From the NCBI GenBank assembly GCA_037013495.1, contig CM072811.1, forward strand, positions 52,175,452 through 52,239,451: a stretch of 64,000 nucleotides of DNA, written 5' to 3'. Of the stretch, positions 25,390 to 38,581 are shown in pieces. The notes below the pieces were generated by a model. That model was not told the DNA's origin and ran no database searches. It saw nothing but the letters and a program-made list of their open reading frames with translations. The translations under genes and the position numbers were made by a program. The DNA is from Hippophae tibetana (taxonomy: Eukaryota; Streptophyta; Magnoliopsida; Rosales; Elaeagnaceae). Position 1 is the first letter of the stretch, and each line of letters opens with the position of its first letter.

Positions 25390-28300
25390 ATGGGGAAGCA
25401 GAGATTGGAAACTCCGTTATTGGCCAACAGCAGCTATGGATTGACTAATGAGAAGAAAAGATGGAACAGAGCTCTCTGTTTCCTATTTGCATTCTTCACT
25501 ATCATCAGTCAGTTCTCATCTTCTTTCTATTTTCTTTATCTTTGCCTTTTATGGGTCTTTCATATTTTCTTAATTATTCCTTTACGATTTTGTGGGTTTA
25601 ACTTTGACAAGCGTTTTTTTTAAATGGACTGATCAACATCGTATCTGCTTTGGATAAAAACTAAAATTGATCAGATGTTTTTTCAGTATTGATCAGATGA
25701 AAAATTGAGGAACCATCTTTTTGATCTCGCGGAACCTATTTTGTTATACTAGCCAGCTACTTTATTACATATTCTAAGGATTAATCTTACTACTATGTGC
25801 ATAAGGAAGATTTGGTAATTGTGAAACTTCCTCTAAATATTGCTTAGCTTTTCATTGCCTTTGAGGAATTTGATGGCATTTAAACAGCTTAAATCAATTA
25901 TGACATTTTTGAAGCATACGAAGTTTTCCATTCCAACCAAGGTCCCATGTTTAGAATCCCCAGTATAAAGGAGAGAGTTGGTAATTTTATATTTTATTTG
26001 ATAATTTATATACTTTTATTTTTTATTTATTTGATTTTTTGTTTTTTGTTTTTGGGTTGAAATAGTCAGTAGACGATAGTGTAATTTTAAGGTGGTTTAA
26101 TTTAGTTATGTAGTTTTAAAAAATATCAGTCAAATTTATATTTTAAAAATTTAGGATTTTTAAGAATAAAATAAAAAAAATTAAAAATATTCTCTATTTT
26201 TTTCTTTCCTAATTTTTAATTTTTAATTATCTATTTAGAGAGAGAAAAAAATAGATTCCTTTTGTTAATTAAGGTTTGGATTCGAAATCCTTTATTTGTA
26301 ATTAATTTCCTACCCATTCCGCTAGATTTAGAGTAAATTTATTTCATGAAAAAGAAAAATACTACATCCAAAGAAAATATGAGAAGATTTTATAATTAGA
26401 AACAATTCTCATCGAATTATTATTAAATTATTAAAAAATATATATTTTATAATTACATTAAATTAATAAAGAATAATAAGAAATAAAATATATATTTTAT
26501 ATAGTTTAATAAATCTTGGAATGTAATTCTTATGATTACATTAATTGTTAGTGTAAATAATAAATTTTGTTAAAAATTATAAAATTTAGAATTAAATATT
26601 ATGTATATTATCTTGTTATAATAATAATAATTCATTTATGAGTTGCACCCGTTAGAATCCGACCTTATTCTGAAAAGAAGAAGAAAAAAAATTTGTTTGG
26701 ATTCGGAGTTTCGAATTGAAAACATTCATATAGAATGACTATGTTGTATGTAGACAAGTATGTATAAATTACAAAGCTTGATGGGATAAAATATATATAC
26801 CTTTTGGATTTTCCAGCTGTAGGTATTTTATATGGAAACAACAAAAATATTTGGATTGAAGTAGTTGGAGTAAGAAATAACCGGAGGGTTGAAGGGAATG
26901 ATGTTAATGTTGTGGAATCAGAGAAGGGGGTTGTTGCTGCAGATGATGGTCGGTGTTCTGAAATTGGAGCTTCAATGCTTAGACAAGGTGGGCATGCTGT
27001 TGACGCGGCAGTGGCAACAGCTTTGTGTGTTGGTGTTGTTAATCCAATGGCAAGTGGGATTGGAGGAGGTGCTTTTATGACTGTTAGATCTTCATCAACC
27101 TTGCAGACTCAAGCTTTTGACATGAGAGAAACTGCCCCTTTACTAGCCTCTGAGGTTAACACTTCTTTCTTATTTTCTCTTTTGAAATGAACTGAGTGAG
27201 GGTCTATTAGTTTATGTTGATGTAATCTCGTAAAAGTGCTTTTGAGAGCTTAAAAAAAATCAATCAAATTGTAAAATTGTTAGAAGTGTTTGCAGGGCTC
27301 AAAATGTTTTATGATAGATAACAAATAATGTGATTTTTCTTAAAAAATATGTCATTTTGAAATCACTTTTAGCATAAACATAAACAAATAAAAGTTTTGT
27401 CTAAAATTAAGTGTTTTACATAAAATTAATAAAAGTAATTTTGATTGACATTTAAGTAACTATTTCAACAAGAGAGAAGGTATACTAAACTACTCTTCTT
27501 AAAAGCAGTAAGAATTCTCCACAAAATTTCGAAAGCACTTTCACAAAAAGCAGTTAGAGACCATTTGTTTTATCCTTAAGCATAGTAGTTTGATTCTTCA
27601 AAGTGTGAATATGTATGAGAACAGAATATGTATGAGAACAATCCAAGAGGCAAGTTTATAGGAGCACTGTCAATGGGAGTTCCTGGTGAGATAGCTGGGC
27701 TTCATGAAGCTTGGTTGAAATATGGGCGTTTAACATGGAAGACTTTGTTCAAACCTGCAATAAAACTTGCTAAAGATGGATTTGTAGTAGCTCCTTATCT
27801 TGGAGGCTTTATAGCTAGATGTGAAAAGCTACTTTTAAGTGACCCTGGCTTCAGACAAGTATTTGCACCAAATGGGAAGCTGTTGCAAACTGGTGATATC
27901 TGCTACAATGCTGAACTTGGCAATAGCTTAGAAGAAATTGCAGAACTTGGTCCACAAGCCTTTTATAATGGTACTATTGGTGAGAAACTTGTTAAAGATG
28001 TAAGAGAGGCAGGTGGGATTTTGACAATGGAGGATTTGAAGAATTACAAGGTGAATGTTATGGATGCAATGGCTACAGATGTGATGGGATTTACAGTATT
28101 TGGAATGTCTCCTCCTTCAAGTGGAACTTTGGGGCTTTCTTTGGTATGTTTTTGTTTTTTGTTTTAAATAAATGATTACACACTCACACACAATATAATT
28201 CACGGGGTTCGAACTCAAGTCGTTTAAAGCCTATGCTATTATTGCATCTTCTAGTATGGACTCATCCAATCCATTTTAAATTTCTGAATCAAACATAAGA

Positions 28301-30287
28301 GGTAATGTCATTCTTGAAATTAATTGGATTGAACAGGTGATGAAAATCTTTGAAAGTTATGGAACTTCTGATGCTGTTAATGGAGATCTTGGTCTGCATA
28401 GGCTGATTGAAGCATTGAAACACATGTTTTCCATAAGAATGAAATTGGGTGACCCTGACTTTGTAAACGTGACTAACACTATATCTGACATGTTTTCCCC
28501 TGCATTTGCTAAGCAAATCCAACAAAAGATATTTGACAATACTACTTTCCCTCCAGAGTACTATATGAATAGGTATGATCCTTTTCATCTAGCATTTGTC
28601 CTTTTGGCCAAGGTATGGATGGCCCAACGGGTCATTGCCTTGTGGATACCTGTCCCGTTCAAGTCAGTTCAGGGCAAAACAACTCAGGTCTCAAATAGTT
28701 GGATACATGGTCCGTTATTTGTAATATCATTTCGGATCGGGCTGAATTTTATCCGTTTTTTCTTCATATTCTTTTGATTACTTTTACATTTTTAAAACTA
28801 AAATAGTATTCGAAACTGATCAATGATTCAGGGTACTGATTTGTGGGTAATGACTGAACCGAATCAAAAACCACTTAAAAGGATTAAGTTCAATTCGACC
28901 CAATGATCAATTTAGTTTGGATCTAACTCAAATTAATACGTTGTTATCTTTAAGCCAATGAGGTGGCTCGTTTAAATTCAGCATAAAACAATTTCAAGTT
29001 ACATGTTTCAAAACAAACAAAAAAAAAATGTGACTGTTCCATTAAAAATATATTCAAAAGCAAAATGTAAACTAGATTTTATGAAGGTAGTATTACTATT
29101 ACAAATCTGGTTTACAATTGCTCAAGTTTTGGTTCATGATTTACAGGTGGAGCCAACTACGAGACCATGGAACTAGCCATTTATGCATTGTAGATGAAGA
29201 TAGGAATGCTGTATCAATGACAACCACTGTGAATTATCCTTTTGGAGCAGAAATTCTTTCTCCTTCTACAGGAATTGTGCTTAATAATGAAATGGGTGAC
29301 TTCTCGACACCAACAGAAGTATCACCTGATAATCTACCCCCTGCTCCTGCAAATTTTATCAAACCTAAAAAGAGACCGTTATCTTCAATGACCCCACTTA
29401 TTGTTACCAAGGTATACAAAAAAATATCACTTATTTTGTATGCTAATCGGTTTGTTTATGATTTTAAAACATAAAATTTAGTTATCAAATTTTTAAAACT
29501 TAAGTATGAAATTTTAAAAATTTAAAAGTGCAATGGTATGATTTAAAGTTATGGATATATATGTAAAGTTTTAAAAGTTTGAAGATCAATAATATAATTT
29601 AACCAAAAAGTAAAAATTTATCCTATGAGGACTTCCTAATAAATAACTTTTAACAAAAAGCACAAGTAAATAAACCTTTAATGTTCTCTTCTATATAATA
29701 CTGATTTGTTCTGTTAATTTTCAACCCACTATCATCTCTGTAGGATAATCAATTAGCTGGAGTCATCGGTGGTAGTGGTGGTATGAACATAATCCCAGCA
29801 GTTGTCCAAGTTTTTCTAAACCATTTTATCTTGGGTATGAAACCATCAGTTGCAGTTCAGAATCCAAGGATCTACCACAAGGTAATTCCTAGTTTGTTTC
29901 AACTCATAAACATTTAACATTTCATTAAAACCCCAAATGGATATTAGATTTGGGGGTTAAGATCATCTGTTTTATTTCGCTGTCTTTACTTTTCTGGTTA
30001 TTATTTCTCTACAGCTAATACCTAATAAGGTCATGTATGAAAATTGGACTGTAATTGATGGAGATCACATTGAGCTTTCAGAGGAAAGAAAAGTCTTCTT
30101 GCAACAGAGAGGTCATGAGTTAGAAGCTGCAGCAGAAGGTGCCATTGTCCAGTTAGTTGTTCAAACCCTAACAAGCCCTATAAACTTGGGGCAGAAAAAT
30201 AGAAAAGTTTCTAATGCACCAATATTTCATGGTATACTCACAGCTGTAAGTGACCCAAGAAAAGATGGAAAGCCTGCTGTTATCTGA
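25390..30287 (+). CDS. GGT4: Gamma-glutamyl transpeptidase / glutathione hydrolase, vacuolar type
   Basis: Removes the gamma-glutamyl group from glutathione and its conjugates. The closest remembered relative is Arabidopsis At4g29210 (GGT4, also called GGT3), which works in the vacuole. Exons: 25390-25507, 26817-27154, 27625-28143, 28337-28572, 29147-29411, 29744-29881 and 30015-30287; all introns GT-AG; 1887 nt, 628 aa, near the family length (about 637). The N-terminus has a LETPLL patch, then a single hydrophobic anchor at residues 28-46, typical of vacuolar GGT. Conserved blocks: VVAADDGRCSEIGA, GGHAVDAAVATALC, DMRETAP (the Arg grips the gamma-glutamyl carboxylate), GVPGEIAGLHEAW, and DHGTSHLCIVD with the self-processing nucleophile Thr413. 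LNNEMGDFSTP, KRPLSSMTP, GGSGGMNIIPAVVQ and the terminal AVSDPRKDGKPA follow. The acceptor of exon 3 lies at the junction of a 17-bp tandem duplication. The gene looks functional. Confidence 0.95.
28165..28265 (-). repeat. Possible SINE-like fragment in GGT intron 3
   Basis: Read leftward it contains GAGTTCGAACCCCGTGAATT, resembling a tRNA-type B box, followed by a GTGTGTGAGTGTGTAAT tail. This arrangement is common to tRNA-derived plant repeats. No A box or target duplication was identified, so the assignment is weak. Confidence 0.3.
29461..29625. repeat. Partial copy of an AT-rich fold-back repeat in GGT intron 5
   Basis: Contains TCAAATTTTTAAAACTTAAG, TTAAAAGTTTGAAGATCAAT and AATATAATTTAACC. 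These resemble the interior and one end of the MITE at 58278-58620. It is a partial, diverged relative. Confidence 0.35.
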
Positions 30288-33073
30288 TTGTTGGTCTTTT
30301 ATGGATTCAATGTCTCTTTATTTGATTAATTCACAACTCAATTGTATTTTATGCTTTGTATCTAACAATAATAGCTCACGAGTCATAGAAATTTGTTACC
30401 AAAGCCTCAAGTATTTTTTTTTTTAATAGCTAAAGATACTTAGCCTCAAGTATTGTTTGGTAAAAGACTTAACCAGTGACAATCTGTATAATGTTCATAA
30501 ACTATATATATCGCAATGTTTTCTGGTTATTAAGACTTGTCTTCATAAGTTTCAATTACCAAAAAAATAACAAAAATCCAGGCAGAGGCTGTCGTTAGCT
30601 TGATTGTGTATAGAAATGGTTAATTTGATGTATTGTACCCAAGCTAAGGTGACAAAGGGAATGCTAGTTTTTTTTTTTTTTTACTATTTTTTGTTTTCAA
30701 ATTCATCTAGAACTTATCATTTGATTTTCAAAAACTTTTTTCCAATTTAAACTTAAAAATGAAATTAATTATTAAACAATACTCATTTCAAAAACTTAGA
30801 TTTAAAAAATGAAACTTGAGAACAAAATTGGTTATAAAACAAGCCTTAAGTTTTTTTTTTTAATCTTTAGGTGTAACGTTGAATTAGTCCACTAACTTTT
30901 ATCTAACACTCTAAAAATCTACTAGGTTGGTAAAGTATAACCTTAGAATTCCATTTAGTGGTTTAACTTACATTGATTTTTAAAATACATCTATTATAAT
31001 TGCATATTAGTGCGGCTAGAAAGCTCTCAATGATAGGAATTTAGCTGCAAATAATTTTTTATATGTGAATCTCCAAATTACAAAAAGGATGGTAGCATAT
31101 TTTTTGCAACTTTCATTGTGCTGTTTGAAGACTTTATGTAAGTAAACCTACTGACACTAAACTCTTATTGTCCAAAACTTTCTAACGTTATAAATATTGT
31201 TAACATTGAATGCATATTTTAGATAATTTACATAGTTAGATAATCCTAAATAACTTTTAGTAACGGAAAATAAAAATTGATTCTAAAAAATTTAAATTGA
31301 ACACATATATATGATATTCTAGAAATTTATCATATATATATATATATATAATAAATAAATATTATAAAAATTAATATAAAGCTTATAAAGCATGATAAGA
31401 TAAAAGATAAAATAACGAATACTCGTGAGTTTATCATATAAACAATTTTAATAAAATGAGTTTATATGTCTAAGAAATTTAAAATCATAAATGAGTCATA
31501 TTTTTTGTAAGTTACTAATAAACATATTTTTAAAATGAGTTAAATATGTTTAACAAAATTTGAACAATTTTTAGTAAAATCATGTAATTTTTTACAGAAA
31601 ATTTAAAATTATAAATTGTAAAATTTCTTAAAAATAGTTTTCTAAATATTTTAAATGGTATATGAAATTATTTGTAGTATTTTTATGAGTTAATAATAAC
31701 TATTTTCAAAAATAAGTTAAAAATAATGAATATAATCTTAATAATCATTACCAAAATGAGCATAACTTTCCAACCTAAAATCATAAACCGTAATATTTCT
31801 TAAAAACTAAAATTTTAAATCTTTCTATTAGAATATGAAATTAATCACAATATTTTATGAGTTAGTATAATTTATATTTAAAAAATGTTCATAAGAATCT
31901 AAAATTGTTTTAATAAAATAAGTATAAGTTCTTTATAAAATTTTAAATTGTAAATATTTTTTGCAAAAATAGACTCATTGATATTTTTAATGATATATGG
32001 ATTCAATAATACATTATTATAATTTAAATTTTAGAATTGAATCAATGATTGTATTTTTACCATGAGTTATGTATAGTATATATTTTGAAATTAAAATCTA
32101 TCTTAACATTCTATATTTATTAGAACATTTTAATATAAATTTAATTTTATCTTCTATTTTAATTCAAGATGATTACTCAAACTATAAGGTAAAAAATATT
32201 TATATAGATAATTGATAAAAATTAAAAAAAAAAGTGAATTAAAATATATTTATAACACTAATTATTAAAAAGTGTCATATTTTATTCATTGTTTTCTATT
32301 TATCTACTTCTATGTTATAAAGAAAGAAAAATAATCTATTTGAGAACCAGGATAAATGGGATATATTAACTTCTTCTATCCCAATCCATTAAAAATATAA
32401 ATGATATAAGATAGAATAAATTTTTAAATATAACTGATTTTATCGTGAGTTAAATAGAAACCCATCCAACACGTCTAGATCAATATATGTATTTTTAAAT
32501 AACAATCTTATGGTTTCACTTTTAAATCTTTTATAAAAAAATATTTATGTAGTTCATTTTATGTTTTTTTTATATTATACAAGATGATTAAAAATAAAAC
32601 ATTTATTTGTGAAATTATATCGTGTAATTAGAACTTTAATTTGTAACGTATTTATCATCCCTCCCTATCAACATTTATATTTAGTAATTTACAGTTTGAG
32701 AAATCCCCTGAAATTATGAAATAATGTATCACCTGAGATTGAAACCGAAACCCTGGCTACTACAATGGGAGAACTTATCTCGTCTCCTCAGCTCCATTTG
32801 TTGATACTATTTAACGTGTTACTCAATTTAAGGCAGAATTCATATGCACAAGTAAAATCATCAGTGGCAGAGGATAATGTCTGTTCCAGTATTATTATAC
32901 TTGCAGCAAAAACCATATAGTGGCACATTCAATTTTTTTTTTTTAAAACAAATCTTGCTTATCCTCTAAGCTCTCATGTAAATGGAAGATTACAGATGAA
33001 ATTTATTAACTAAGCAAGAGAATGTTTCATTCTCTAGTACTAGATAAATGTCATATGAGTATCCAACAAACAT
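30288..33073. other. Intergenic region between GGT and PFK 3' ends
   Basis: The two genes converge here, so the region holds both 3' ends. It is AT-rich, with a (TA)n run at about 31336-31350 and a poly-T tract at about 30668-30682. No gene was seen. The less AT-rich patch at about 32690-32930 just beyond the PFK stop may be its 3' flank. Confidence 0.6.
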
Positions 33074-36000
33074 CTATTTATTGTTATCAGTTGATCCCAA
33101 TTGGATGGAACTGCAACTGATTTCATTGTTCACCTCAGCATGGTCACCCAAGCAAACCTCATCGTCTAACCTTTGAACAAGCTTTTTTCCTTCTTTCTTG
33201 TCCTCAATTACTTCTTTAGCACTCAAAAAACTTGGCTGGTGTGTTGAAGATAGAAGCCTAGCCCACATTCTATCAGTTATCACAACATTGTTCTGCCTCT
33301 CTGTGATTCTCTGCAAATCAACCATCCCACAAGTCATTTGATAGTCTTAATTGCAACATTTTTGCAACAAAATAAACAACCGAAAGACAACTACAAAGCA
33401 TTGGTTAAGGACTCACGTAGAAGGGTATGTAAGTTTGTCTTCCGTTGACAAGGCCACTAGTATAGCCTGTGTAACCTGCCATTGCTCCATGTATGGCACT
33501 TTGAGCAAGAAGTGTGCAGTAAACATTATCAGAAGCATTGCTTGGAATAGCTCGGATCATATACGTAGGATCTGCCATTAATGAAATGCTCAATTAATTA
33601 GATGTTTTGATCAGTCTTTGCACATCTTCTAATCACAGACTATAACATATAGAAATTAGAAAGAAATTTTAAATTAAACAAACCTATGTATTTGAGGTTA
33701 ATGGTCATTCTATCTTGTTTTGAAAAATGATCCTGCAAAAAAAAATTCCTTCACTTTAAAAAAGGGGACAAAAATGAAGAAAAGGAACATCTACTGATGT
33801 CAGTTTACATGATCGTTGCATGAACTATAGAGATTGGAAACTGAACCTTGATCTTTTGGGAAATCCATAGACCAACATCTTTGAGAAGCTTGTTTCCTGA
33901 AGCATCCTCCTGAATGCTCCCAGACAGAAGCTCCTGCCCTGCACCTTCAGCTATGACGATAACCATGTGACCGTGCTCCTTGAGCCGTTTATCTATGTAC
34001 TCATAAAGTCCACCAGGACCTTCAAGGTAAAACGGTGATTCTGGTATTAAGCAGCAGTCTACATCTCGACTTGCAAGAGTTGCATACATAGCAATAAATC
34101 CTGCATTGTAGCTCCTAGTCAGAATTATTAAAGACAGGTAAAGTAAGCACATTAAATCTGTAATAGAAACACGGTAGACGTTTCTATTAACATAGATAGT
34201 AGCCAAGTTTCAGCCCCTTAAATGTAATGAGGGTCAAAGACATCTACGAGTACTTCAGTTGAACATTTACTGAAGTAAACTGAGTCATAGATGCAAGCAG
34301 TTTCCGAGAATGCCCAAAAATGAGAGAAAAATTGAAAAAATAAAAATAAAATAATAAAAGTACTTCTTTGGCTCCCTACCCCAGCAGATTAGGAGGTTTT
34401 GAGTTTTCTCCATTACCTTAAAGCAAGACCTACTTGCCGAGAGATTATGAAAAGTATGACTACTATGAGAGGTAATGTATGAACATAAATCTTACCGCTG
34501 TTGCGACCCATCAGCTTTACAAGACCTATACCATTCTCAACACTTTCAGATTCAACATGTGCTGCATTAATAGCTCGTTGAGCCTCCTCAACAGCAGTAT
34601 CGAAGCCAAAAGACTTGTCAATAACCTATAACAGAAAGTAAAACAATAAATAAACTTCTCAGATTAGTGATTGATCAGCCATAAAACAGCAACAACTTTT
34701 AAGTGAAAAACATACTGGAATGTCATTGTCAATTGTTTTCGGGATTCCAACAACGGCAACTTTGAGATCACGCCTTTTAACTTCCTGTACAAACAATAGT
34801 CATAACTTATCAAAAACATACATTTGTTTTTGTTAACACTAACTGCAGCTTGTTCTGTGTGTTGTCCTTTAATCCCAAATCAAAAGGAGTTGGATAAGGT
34901 TGATGCATAAGCCTTCAATGAAGTTGTGGCACAGAATCGGTTTCCAAAACTTGAAGTATTTTAAAAAAGAATAAACCTTTACACACTTAAATTACCTCAA
35001 ATATTACAGATGCACCTCTCAGAGTTCCATCTCCTCCAATGATGTAAACCTGATAAAAAAGAGAGCAATAAGTTGATGTCCATGCCATGGATAATGTAAA
35101 CAAACAATTAGATCTAAACTACAGACTTGGTTGATTCCTCGATCTTGAATGCTATCAACTATCTTCGAGGTATCATGGCCGCCTCTGGATGTTCCAAGGA
35201 TAGTTCCTCCACGTTTATGAATATCATTCACTATCTTAGGGTTTAATGTAATCGTATTTCGAGCATAGAAGCCCCTATATCCACCCTGCAAAGAAATAAG
35301 TCATATTAAAATCATTTCACAGTCAACTAAAAGCTTATAATTTCAAATTAGTAAAAGTCATGGGGAGGGAGGGAAAGGCTTATAAAGCAAACTTACTTCA
35401 ATTCCCAGCACTCTCTTCACTCCGTACATGTGGTACAATCCACACACTAGCTCTCTAATCACTGTGTTGAGCCCAGGACATAGACCCCCACATGTCACAA
35501 TACAAGCATGAACTTCATCAGATTCAAAATAAACCTGAAGACAAGCAAAAACAACATACTAGAGTTAGAATTGCATAATGCATCAGTACTAAAATTTGGT
35601 AAATAAGCACACAAAAGCATACCTTTTGACGGGGTCCAGCACGCCGAAAATGTATTCCTCTTGGACTACTCTTATGAACAACGATCTAAAATGGCAGAAT
35701 AAGAGAAAACATAACAGGTCAGGAAAATTATTGACAGAAAAATATCAGGAAAGGCCTTTTTAAAGTATCCAACAAAATCATATTAATATAGAAGAAAAGA
35801 AATGTCAATATCACATAAATTTGCACCCACTTTTTCATCCACACCTATTATATTGTGGTGTCAAAATTATTTTGAAAATTGAAAAAGTAATTCATATTTT
35901 TTTTACATAATACTGACAATGTCACAACATGAAAGACATGAAAGATATGAGAGCAAATTTGTGTGTCCTTATCAGCATTCCTCTATAGAAGAATGACTTT

Positions 36001-36892
36001 TCACGTATCTAAATAAGTGAGATTAGAGACAAGCAACTAATTTTGCAATTAAACAAATGTTAATATCACCTAATTTTGCACACATTTCTACACTCTTAAC
36101 CTTTATATCCTGGTATGTGTTATAATTCTTTTGGAATAGTAGAAATGATTAAATTTTCTAGATAATATTGACACGTTGTAAAATATCTAAATGTTGTTGC
36201 TTAAAAATGAGTGCAAATTTATGAGTCAATAGCATTACTCTATGAAGAGAATAAATGAAAGAAAAGGACTGACCTTTTGGGGAACAGTATCGTCCACATG
36301 CACAAAATACTGCCTGCAATTACAAGAAGGCAAAAACCATTCTACTGATTATCCCAAAAATAAAAATTCAGTAGCACCCAAGAAATAAAACAAAAACAGA
36401 CATAAGAAATCTAGGATCAACTCACTTAACGACTGAGTAAGCAGGATTGTCTTGCAGTGGATTAGGATAAGTCTGTCACACATACAACAAAAAAGCCCAA
36501 TTACCATATTATACCTTATAGCAACAAATGCTAGTAAACTCGCTCCTTCAGTCCTCATTTCCATATTAACGAAAAAGATAAAATAAAAAAAAATAAAAAT
36601 AAAAAGAAGGGATTTACTAAAAACAGGAATATCTCCTTTTTAATTATTTATTGCAACATTTTAATTCAGTATTTTTGATTGGACAATATCATTTAATTTT
36701 TCCACAGAATCATAATTAACTAACCCAATAACGAACTTATTAGATACGCAGAGAGAAAAGCAAGTGAATAAGAAAACGACGACGTACCAGAAGATTAGGA
36801 ACGTAATCAGACAAATGAGGAACATCTTCGAGCACATAACCGGCCTGTCCAGTCACAATTTTTGGCTTAGATTCACCACCATCCGATCCCAT
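33074..36892 (-). CDS. PFK3: ATP-dependent 6-phosphofructokinase (plant PFK3/PFK7 type)
   Basis: Phosphorylates fructose 6-phosphate to fructose 1,6-bisphosphate using ATP; the subgroup lacking a plastid transit peptide acts in the cytosol. Exons from the ATG leftward: 36892-36788, 36472-36426, 36313-36274, 35685-35623, 35534-35397, 35285-35127, 35049-34996, 34784-34716, 34625-34496, 34100-33847, 33732-33684, 33571-33417 and 33310-33074. All are GT-AG, 1500 nt, 499 aa, normal for the family. The start begins [12 protein letters not shown], then [16 protein letters not shown]. Motifs: [10 protein letters not shown] (residues 99-108), IIGGDGT (187-193, nucleotide binding), PKTIDNDIP (217-225, catalytic TID), [29 protein letters not shown] and [13 protein letters not shown]. 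One small oddity is GRNSGFIA where relatives I recall have GRYSG. The N-terminus resembles Arabidopsis PFK3 most, but PFK7 is close, so the exact paralogue is uncertain. Confidence 0.95.
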
Positions 36893-37093
36893 CACGATCC
36901 GATAAATGAGTTTACCTTCAAAACCCGACCCGAAACTCGAAAAAGTAGTTTCTGGAAAACTAATTAGAGAAGTGGCAAAGAGATGGTTTTGAATCCGATA
37001 TGTGGTAAGGCTAAAAAGAATAGATTGAATTCGAAGCGGAGCAGGGAAAAAAAATCAACAGTTTTGGAATATTCGAAAGAAGTGTGAATACTA

Positions 37094-37103
37094 CTATTTA
37101 TAG
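37094..37103 (-). promoter_or_regulatory. Probable TATA box of the PFK gene
   Basis: Read leftward this is CTATAAATAG, a near-ideal plant TATA box about 200 bp upstream of the PFK start codon. Transcription would start near 37065 and leave a leader of about 170 nt. An ACGT-core element (CACACGTCG) lies a further 40 bp upstream. Confidence 0.5.
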
Positions 37104-38541
37104 AACATAAAGTTGACCAGATTATTAAGGTGAAATAAAACACACGTCGTTTTTGCGTTCTGGGTTCGCTGGGTTTTGGGTTTGTATGCTGACAAGTAAA
37201 AATGGGTGGCTTTGAATCAAAGTTATTCCTTTAAGAAATTGACCAATGCTACCCAATAATAAAATAAAATAAAAAAGTAATATTATATAATTGACACTTT
37301 TTGGTGAAGAAATTAAGAGGAAAATGGAGTCCCTTTTATTTTTGTTTTATATTTCTTTGTGAAAACTTAATGTTAATGTGTTTGGGTAAATCATAAATGT
37401 GTTTGGTTCGGAAACAATAATCTTAGTATTTTTATTTTTATTTTTACAATGGATGTAATTTTTAATTACAATTAAATAAAATTATAGTTATTCTTAAAAA
37501 ATTTACTATATTTTTAAAATAATTATAACCAATTATGTGAAGATGTTTATCATAGTATTGAAAATATAATTAATTATAATCAAATATATATTATTATATA
37601 AAAAAATACCTTTAATATTAAAAAATATAATACTTTTAATAATTATATTAATTTTTTTATTATATATATATATATATATATATATTATTTTACTCAAAAA
37701 TATGTGTTTAAATAATTAAAGAATAAAAATAATATTAATATTTTAAATAATATATTAAAATAATTATAATATTAAATGAATAAATATTAAAAACAATTAT
37801 AAATGATAAAAATATTATAATTAATAGTTATTATCCAAATATAATTATAGATATTACTATAATCATACCCACCTCCGTGTACCTACTATGCTAGTTTTGT
37901 CTTTTTAACATTTATTTTTTCTTATTTTATTCTATTTATTAAAGAGCATGTATCAATTATCATAATGCATTGGTGCAGCAGTGCTGCGTTTTGATGTCAA
38001 TTTGGTCAATAGAAAAAATAAGGTATTTCTAGAAATATTCCGCAGAAGATTCGTTTTTCAGCGGCTAAATATTTATATATTGTGATTAGAAAATGATCTT
38101 ACATAAATAAATAAAAATTTGTACTTGTTTTCTATGTTGCCTCTCCCACGGTATGTTTCATCATTTTCTCTCTGCAAAAATAAAATTTAATAACATTAAA
38201 CTAGAATATGTAATATAATAAACTCTTATATGCAATCAAAAAGTTAACTAGCTTTAATTTTAAGAAATAAGTGACGATATGGTGATAATGACTTGCTATT
38301 ATTTTTCTTATATTAATATTCTCCATTAATTTATAAAATTTATGTTATTTTCTTTTTGGATAAAAAGTTATACATTTGATGAGAAATAAAAGGTTATATA
38401 TAGTAAATAAATTTTCAATAACTTACATAATAAAAATTTAAAAATAGTTCCATCCATCACCTTCGTAGTTTGAAGTTTAACCTCATCCATGTTCAAACAT
38501 AATTCATAAACGAATGAAGGTTCTTAGCAAAAATATAATAA

Positions 38542-38581
<40 letters not shown>

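Noticed and set aside
28337-28777. GGT exon 4 extended to an in-frame stop
   Set aside because: The family sequence leaves this frame at NR after YYM and continues in exon 5. A good GT donor is present at 28573.
33405-34206. Minus-strand frames that run past the PFK exons as separate genes
   Set aside because: They are PFK exons read through into introns; GT-AG boundaries and the family alignment define the real limits.
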